Positions 1 to 5,600 of a stretch of DNA of 13,172 bases are shown here, piece after piece (position 1 is the stretch's first letter; every line of letters begins with the position of its first letter). The notes under the pieces are model-generated. The model had not been told where the DNA came from. It saw only the letters and a list, made by a program, of their open reading frames with translations, and ran no database searches. The stretch covers positions 1 to 13,172 of the forward strand of contig PSRH01000147.1 of assembly GCA_003175915.1 (NCBI GenBank). Direction: 5' to 3'. Source of the DNA: Candidatus Melainabacteria bacterium. Lineage in GTDB: Bacteria > Cyanobacteriota > Vampirovibrionia > Obscuribacterales > Obscuribacteraceae. A program made the position numbers and the translations under genes.

Positions 1-126
1 ATATTCATGGGTTGATTGACCGGCATGCTTGGTTGACTGCCCATATTCATGGGTTGATTGACCGGCATGCTTGGCTGATTGCCCATATTCATAGGTTGAT
101 TGACCGGCATAGTGGGCTGCGGTCTC
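1..126 (-). repeat. 42-bp tandem repeat coding for a 14-residue Met/Asn/Gln/Pro unit
   Basis: Three units start at 1, 43 and 85. The first two differ at only two positions. The third matches over about its first 28 bp and then decays. Because 42 is a multiple of three, each unit adds 14 residues in frame, containing NQPMNMG and QPSMPV. The array continues past the left edge, so copy number is unknown. It forms the C-terminal region of the TPR protein. Confidence 0.9.
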
Positions 127-1235
127 GGGTTCATGGGCATATTTGGTTGCGGTCTGAAATTAGAGGGAGGTCGTGTTTGGGAATAAGCCGATTCCTCCTG
201 CTTTTCTTGAGTCTCTTTGCGCTGGAGATTTTGTTCGAGTTGAGCTACCGCCTGAGCATACCGCTGTTCTTCCGGCTTAAGCTTGCTGGCTTGTTTGTAA
301 TAGTCCAGAGCAGAGTAGGGGTTCTTCAAAAGCAAGTAGATCGTCCCGATGTTCCACTTAATCAAAGCCTGCTTTGGCGCTTTGTCGTCGAGCTGTTTAT
401 AGAGGTCGAGTGCGGAAAGAAGCTCCCCAGACTGGTAGGCTTTGGCAGCGTCATCGGCCAGGTTGCGCAACTGTGCTTGTTGCGCATCTATACTCTCTTT
501 AACAGCGAGCTTCTTGTGGATTGCCTTGAGGGCTTCAGCACAATCTTTGTTGTTGGAATCAATTGCCAACGCCGCCCGATAGCATTGATCGGCCTGATCG
601 AGAGCCCCCTTCGCTTCGTAAGCCACACCAAGACTGAAGTATGCCTGGGCATTCTGAGGGTCTAACCTGACCACTTGCTGAAATTTATCAATCGCTTGCT
701 CGCCCTGTTTGGCTTTCCACAGACGAACCCCTTCGTTAAGCAGGTTGGTGACCTCTTCCTGCTTTGCTGCCATTACCGCCATTCGCTCTCTTTCGGCAGC
801 ATCATCGGCAGCTTCGCTTGCCTCGGGCTGGGGAGCGTGATAAGTTGGTTTTTCCGGTGGGGCAGCGGTATTTGGTTGTTCGGCTGGTTTTTCAATTGGA
901 GGTAGCGCTGCTTCAACGCGGGCCAGTCGCTCAGCAGTGCCGCCCGTGGAAGTCTCACCGAAAACCTGGTTTTCGATGCGATTGAGGCGCGTCACTTCAT
1001 CCTCTGTGGAGTAGTCCCGAAAGAAGAGTCTTTGTTCCAGTTCATTGAGCTTGGGGTTCTGGATTGTTTGAGGTGCTTCGGCCTTGGCGCTCTTGGATTT
1101 AGCCATGGCTGCCTGGATCAGCCATGGTCGAAAGGCATTGATCGGCCCGGCGAGCGCGGAAAGTCCTAAGACAATAAGCAAGATCGACTTAAACGCAACA
1201 GCCGGCCTCGCCAATCGCTGGATATTGAACTGCAT
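1..1235 (-). CDS. Secreted TPR-repeat protein, C-terminus cut by window edge
   Basis: Reading the minus strand from ATG at 1235 gives 411 codons with no stop before the window edge, so the C-terminus is missing. The start fits: a purine-rich AAAAGGTGG lies about 12 nt upstream. Residues 1-34 form a signal peptide or membrane anchor (basic start, then SILLIVLGLSALAGPINA). Residues 62-110 contain two degenerate copies of an LExxxFxxxxxxxxxxxRLxRxE unit. Residues about 115-150 are Pro/Ala/Glu-rich linker. Residues about 160-322 hold at least four TPR-like helical hairpins, for example around GVRLWKAKQGEQAIDKFQQV and NIGTIYLLLKNPYSALDYYK. From about 355 onward the chain is Gln/Pro/Met/Asn-rich and becomes a 14-residue tandem repeat. 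TPR arrays are protein-interaction scaffolds; the partner is unknown. It is divergent from dprA. The gene is a confident call, its function is not. Confidence 0.88.
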   Translation of the reverse strand, partial: MQFNIQRLARPAVAFKSILLIVLGLSALAGPINAFRPWLIQAAMAKSKSAKAEAPQTIQNPKLNELEQRLFFRDYSTEDEVTRLNRIENQVFGETSTGGTAERLARVEAALPPIEKPAEQPNTAAPPEKPTYHAPQPEASEAADDAAERERMAVMAAKQEEVTNLLNEGVRLWKAKQGEQAIDKFQQVVRLDPQNAQAYFSLGVAYEAKGALDQADQCYRAALAIDSNNKDCAEALKAIHKKLAVKESIDAQQAQLRNLADDAAKAYQSGELLSALDLYKQLDDKAPKQALIKWNIGTIYLLLKNPYSALDYYKQASKLKPEEQRYAQAVAQLEQNLQRKETQEKQEESAYSQTRPPSNFRPQPNMPMNPRPQPTMPVNQPMNMGNQPSMPVNQPMNMGSQPSMPVNQPMN

Positions 1236-1354
1236 CGAACTTGTTATCCACCTTTTCTTTGGGGAAAGGTCTCAGATTCTGAATTCAATGCTAACATCTC
1301 CCTGCGCTCGATGCGATGATAGGAAATAGGGCTGCCACGCCATGGCGCTTGCCT

Positions 1355-1359
1355 GAGGA
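1355..1359 (+). promoter_or_regulatory. Shine-Dalgarno that decides the dprA start
   Basis: GAGGA lies 7 nt before the ATG at 1367, which is ideal spacing. The frame stays open to an earlier ATG at 1316, but that ATG has no comparable ribosome site, and the 17 extra residues it would add do not resemble a DprA N-terminus. Confidence 0.7.
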
Positions 1360-1366
1360 AGCCGAA

Positions 1367-2524
1367 ATGTCGGTAATTGACCAATATGAAAATCTCGGTC
1401 CCAGTGTTGAGGATCTTCCCTACTGGTTAGCCTTCGCCTGGTTGTCAGGGCCCGGCTTGTCGAGTCGCAAAATCACCAGGCTCTTCGAATTATTCACCAG
1501 CCTGAAAGAAGCATGGCGGGCGCGGGATGAAGAGCTTAGAAAAATCCCCTGGCTAAATGAAATGGGGAGCGAAAGACTGATTTCCGGTCGCAAGGAAGTA
1601 GAGCCGCTTGGGCTATTGGAGAAGATAAAAAATCAAAACGTAGCAGTCTTGCATTTCTTTCACCCCGATTATCCGGCTCTGCTCAGGCAAATCCACGATC
1701 CGCCCCTGGTCCTTTTCCACAAAGGCAAATTGCCCCTGGCTGATTTAGGAAAAACTGTGGGTGTGGTTGGCACCCGCCATCCAACTGTTTATGGACAGAG
1801 ACAGGCCAAGCAAATGTCTCATGACCTGGCGGCAAGTGGCGTAACAATCATCAGCGGCATGGCTTTGGGCATCGACTCAATCGCGCACTGGGGCGCCATT
1901 AACGCAAGCGGTCGCACTGTCGCCGTCCTGGGTTGCGGCGTTGACTATTGCTACCCGCCCACAAATAGATTGCTCTATAAATCGCTGATTGAGAATGAGG
2001 GGCAAGCCGTGATTTCGGAGTTCTTCCCTGGCGTCAGGCCAGAAAAATGGCACTTCCCAGCTAGAAACCGCATCATCAGCGGCATGTCCGAAGCCTTGCT
2101 TGTTATTGAAGCGGGTGAACAATCAGGAGCACTGATTACGGCCCAAATGGCATTTGAACAAAATCGTGAGGTATTTGCCGTGCCCGGGCGGGTAGACAAT
2201 GTAATGTCTTATGGCACCAATGGTTTGATTGCAAAAAACCAGGCACATTTATGCCGAAATTACAAGGATATCATGATTGAAAAGGAGTGGGTGAGCGCTC
2301 CTAGGGGTGTAAATGTTCCGACTATCGTCGAGTTGTACGGTAGAGAACGGGAAGTGTTCGACCTTATTTCAAGCGAGCCCGTCCATTTTGACTATTTGTT
2401 GGAAAAAACGGGAATGAATACAGGGGAGTTATCAGCCACATTGACGATGCTGGAATTGGCCGGTGTGGTAGCCAGGCTCCCAGGTGACTGGTACGCGCTA
2501 GAGGCGCAAAGGGCGACGGTTTAG
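1367..2524 (+). CDS. dprA: DNA-processing protein DprA (Smf family)
   Basis: DprA binds incoming single-stranded DNA in the cytoplasm and helps load RecA during natural transformation. The protein is 385 residues from the chosen ATG, a normal family length. A short N-terminal helical region (about 15-75) is followed by the Rossmann-like DprA/Smf core (about 85-295). Core motifs are VVGTRHPTVYG (133-143), ISGMALGIDSIAH (162-174), GCGVDYCYPPTN (189-200), FPARNRIISG (230-239), EQSGALITAQMA (251-262) and VFAVPGRVDN (269-278). The C-terminal 320-380 looks like the winged-helix domain found in many DprA proteins. The usual topA neighbour is not downstream; a kinase gene follows after 157 bp. All core motifs are intact, so the protein should be functional. 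Whether the organism is naturally competent cannot be judged from one gene, because dprA is also widespread in bacteria not known to be transformable. Confidence 0.96.
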   Translation: MSVIDQYENLGPSVEDLPYWLAFAWLSGPGLSSRKITRLFELFTSLKEAWRARDEELRKIPWLNEMGSERLISGRKEVEPLGLLEKIKNQNVAVLHFFHPDYPALLRQIHDPPLVLFHKGKLPLADLGKTVGVVGTRHPTVYGQRQAKQMSHDLAASGVTIISGMALGIDSIAHWGAINASGRTVAVLGCGVDYCYPPTNRLLYKSLIENEGQAVISEFFPGVRPEKWHFPARNRIISGMSEALLVIEAGEQSGALITAQMAFEQNREVFAVPGRVDNVMSYGTNGLIAKNQAHLCRNYKDIMIEKEWVSAPRGVNVPTIVELYGREREVFDLISSEPVHFDYLLEKTGMNTGELSATLTMLELAGVVARLPGDWYALEAQRATV

Positions 2525-2536
2525 GCGGTCGGTACT

Positions 2537-2547
2537 GTTAAATTAAC
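2537..2547. promoter_or_regulatory. Perfect TTAA-type dyad, possible operator
   Basis: GTTAAATTAAC is a perfect inverted repeat (GTTAA / A / TTAAC) 13 nt after the dprA stop and 135 nt before the giant kinase start. The one-base centre is too tight for a hairpin, so a protein-binding site is likelier than a terminator. No function is demonstrated, and short AT-rich palindromes arise by chance. Confidence 0.25.
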
Positions 2548-2599
2548 TTCCTTCGCAGAATCTACCGCTACCGAGCCGACTAGGTTGGACACAGCGGGG

Positions 2600-2619
2600 T
2601 ATCTTAATTGTTAAGGATA
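2600..2619. promoter_or_regulatory. Second TTAA-type dyad upstream of the giant kinase
   Basis: CTTAA-TTG-TTAAG is a perfect 5-bp dyad at 2603-2615. The symmetry extends outward imperfectly, with TAT on the left and ATA on the right offset by one extra G. It shares the TTAA core of the dyad at 2537-2547. It could be an operator or a small mRNA hairpin in the 5' leader of the kinase gene. I could not identify a convincing -35/-10 pair around it. Confidence 0.3.
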
Positions 2620-2681
2620 GTGCTTTGGCCAACGCTGGATTGGGCAACTGCCAGGAAGGGGACTAGTAACGGCCTGATGCT

Positions 2682-5600
2682 ATGAAACTGTGTTCGCTGT
2701 GCAACCAGTATTTTGATGATATTCAGGGCATCTGTCCGAACGATCGGACGCCCTTAGAGACGGTCGAGAACGATCGGCTTATCGGAGCATTGATTTGCGA
2801 TCGCTATGTGATTGACTCGGTAATTGGCAAAGGCGCCAGCGGCGTTGTCTATAAGGCGAGACGCATTCAAAGAGGAGATATTGTCGCGATCAAGGTGCTG
2901 CACAATCATCTCGGCGCTGAAGGCAATTCACTTGACCGTTTTTTGAGAGAAGCGATTGCCGCTAGCAAGTTGCGCAATCCGCACATCATCACGATCTGGG
3001 ATTCAGGGGTAACAGATGATGGTCAGCCCTTCTTTGTCATGGACTATCTAGAAGGAATCACGCTTGGACGTCTGATAAAAACAACCAGCCAGATTCCATT
3101 CAGTCGAGTTCTGTCGATCATCAAACAGGTTACCGATGCTCTTGGTGAGGCCCACAAGCAGGGGATCGTCCATCGCGATCTAAAGCCCGAAAACATCATA
3201 TTGCAGGTAACCGATGCGGGCGAGGACTTCGTGAAACTGCTCGACTTTGGCGTTTCCGATTTGCCGGCCGACTCGCCTCGCGTCGATAAACCAAAAAGCG
3301 TCGCTGGCAGTCCCGCTTACATGAGCCCCGAGCAGTGTCAAGGATTCCAACTCGATGCTCGGAGCGATATCTACTCACTTGGTATTGTCGTTTTTGAGAT
3401 GTTGACGGGGCGCCGTCCATTTCGTGTTGATGATCATGTTAGCTTGATGTTCCTGCACGTAAGCGAACCGCCAATGAAGTTGGCGGAAGCCCGTCCAGAA
3501 ATAAATTACCCGCCGGCTCTGCAAGCGGCCATCTCGAAAGCACTTGCTAAAGTTACTTCTCAAAGGCAAGCGAGCGTGGAGGAGTTTTATCAGGAGCTTG
3601 GAGCCGCGCTTGGTATTGAGCAAATCGAGAGTTCCCCCCAGGCGCTCAGTGATACGCCCGGACATTTTTCCTTTGCCGGAGATGAGCGGCTGGCTTCCTC
3701 GGCAGGGGCCGATAACGGCCAACAAAATTATCAATCTGAAAGTGAGAATGACTCCTTGGCCAAAACAGATACTGCGGACATCGAACCAATTAGCGTCGCA
3801 CAGACGGAGCTGAGTTTAGGTGCAGGCAGTACCAATTTGATGCCGCCGTCGGGCCAATCAATGCCTGTCCCAGCTACGCCACCAAATGCAACACCAAAGA
3901 GCAATCTGCGGAACGTATTTAAAGATCAGATCATTGAGGAGGAACAGCAAAAGGCCAAGCCTAAGCCTAAGTCCAAATCCACTATCAGCGGGTTGGCTTC
4001 TCCATTCAAAGCGATGGCGATGGCAACTCAGACGCTGGTCGGATTCGCCGTGCCCGCCCTGAAACCTGGTCGAAAGGAGAGCACGGAAACAGGAGCACCG
4101 CCTGCGGAGGTTGTTGATCCGGCCAACGCGCTGATCGAAATGCCGCTTCCAGAGGCAGCCAGCGATCAAGAGGTGGCAAAGGACAAATCCAAAAATCCTT
4201 CCAAACACTCTTTGCCGGCTATGGGCCTAAATGGTTTATTGAGTGTTTTGGAATCAAGACCGGCGACGCCTCCCCCTGTTCCGGAGGCAGGAGGCCCGAA
4301 ATCTCTGAGCGATCTGCTCAAGAACGGGCGACGTACCGGATCTAATGCTGCCGTTCCAGCCGGTAAGGCCGGTACTCAGTCGCCTGCGGACAGTGCAACA
4401 GCACAAAGCGGGTTTGCTCCTCCAGCCAGTCCGGCGAGCTACGAAGTTCAACAGGCAACTACAGCGGTTTCCAGAAATGAGGTTTTTGGCAACAACCCGA
4501 TCACGCAGCCAGCTTCCCCTAGCGCACCGGCAATACCGGAAGGGAACGGACAAACACAACGGCCTGTCAAAAATCCTTTCACCACTACCAAGCACGATAT
4601 GCTGGCTCCGCAGCGCATCGAAGCCAGAAGGGAGGAAGCCCCTGCCAATCTTCCCGGTGCGTCACCACCAACTATCGAGCCATACACAGTTGAGCAGTTG
4701 GATGCAATTCCACTGAGAATTCCCGTTGAACCGATAAGCAAGAATGTCTCGAGCGAACCAATTGAATCTTTTGAGATTCCCAATATTGCAAGCGAATCCA
4801 AAATCCAAGAGCAAATTTTAGATCTCAAGCCTGAACAACCTGCTGAATTGCCGGTGCGGGATGAGCCTATGGAATTCGAACCGACTCCAGTTGCAGAACC
4901 AGTCCCGGAGTCTACGCTGCCAATAGCAGACCAAACCGACCCGCAGCTGGAGCCCCTGAACAAACTGACCACCACCGGTGGACAACAGAAAAAGCTAGTT
5001 CGCCAGTCGCAAGCCAATCCTCCCTTAAGCGCCCCTGCCGCTAAAGGAGAAGTGCGAGGGGCAGCCGTTTCCCCAGAAATTCAGAAGCGTACCCAGGAGA
5101 TGGTGGTCAACAGCCTTAACAGCCTTTCTTCGCAGTATCAGCAAAAGAATGCAGGCGATAACGCCGCTGTTAAGCAAAGTGGCTCATATGGTGTCAGGCA
5201 AAGTGGTTCGTTCCCCAAACCGAGTGCCGCTTCTCCTGTGAAACAGAGTGGCGCCTTCCCGAAAGAGAACCCCGTGAGACAAAGCGGCTCAATCCCTAAA
5301 CCGGGCGGTGCCTCTCCTGTAAGGCAAAGCGGTTCTTTCTCGGTGAGACAGAGCGGCTCGTTTGTACCTGCTCCAGAGCAAAGGTTCCTTGCCGCAGCTC
5401 CGTATAGTCCAACCAGTCCTAGCGGTCAGGGTAGTATCGCAAGAATGGTTGACGAAGTTGATCTCGCTCCTGAGGCAGCTCCGGTGGTTGAAGTGAACGC
5501 GGGGACCGTCGTGTTCGAACACGATCCGGCATCTTTACAAGACCTGGGTGCAGCAGCTTGGGGTCACTTCGCTTCCGGAGAAGGAGAAGCTAAATCAGAA

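Noticed and set aside
12..665. Long plus-strand frame of 217 codons with HAWL/IDRH repeats
   Set aside because: It is the antisense of the TPR gene and its 42-bp repeat. The minus strand encodes a signal peptide and clear TPR motifs, while this frame has no recognisable domain.
2585..2613. TTGGAC box considered as -35 of a promoter for the giant kinase
   Set aside because: At 17-18 nt spacing the -10 candidates (TTGTTA, TGTTAA) match poorly, so no promoter was called.
4448..5017. Minus-strand open frames through the giant kinase linker, the longest here being 189 codons
   Set aside because: GC-rich low-complexity coding DNA often leaves open antisense frames. These are Ser/Gly/Cys-rich with no domain, and the plus strand is continuous and motif-bearing.
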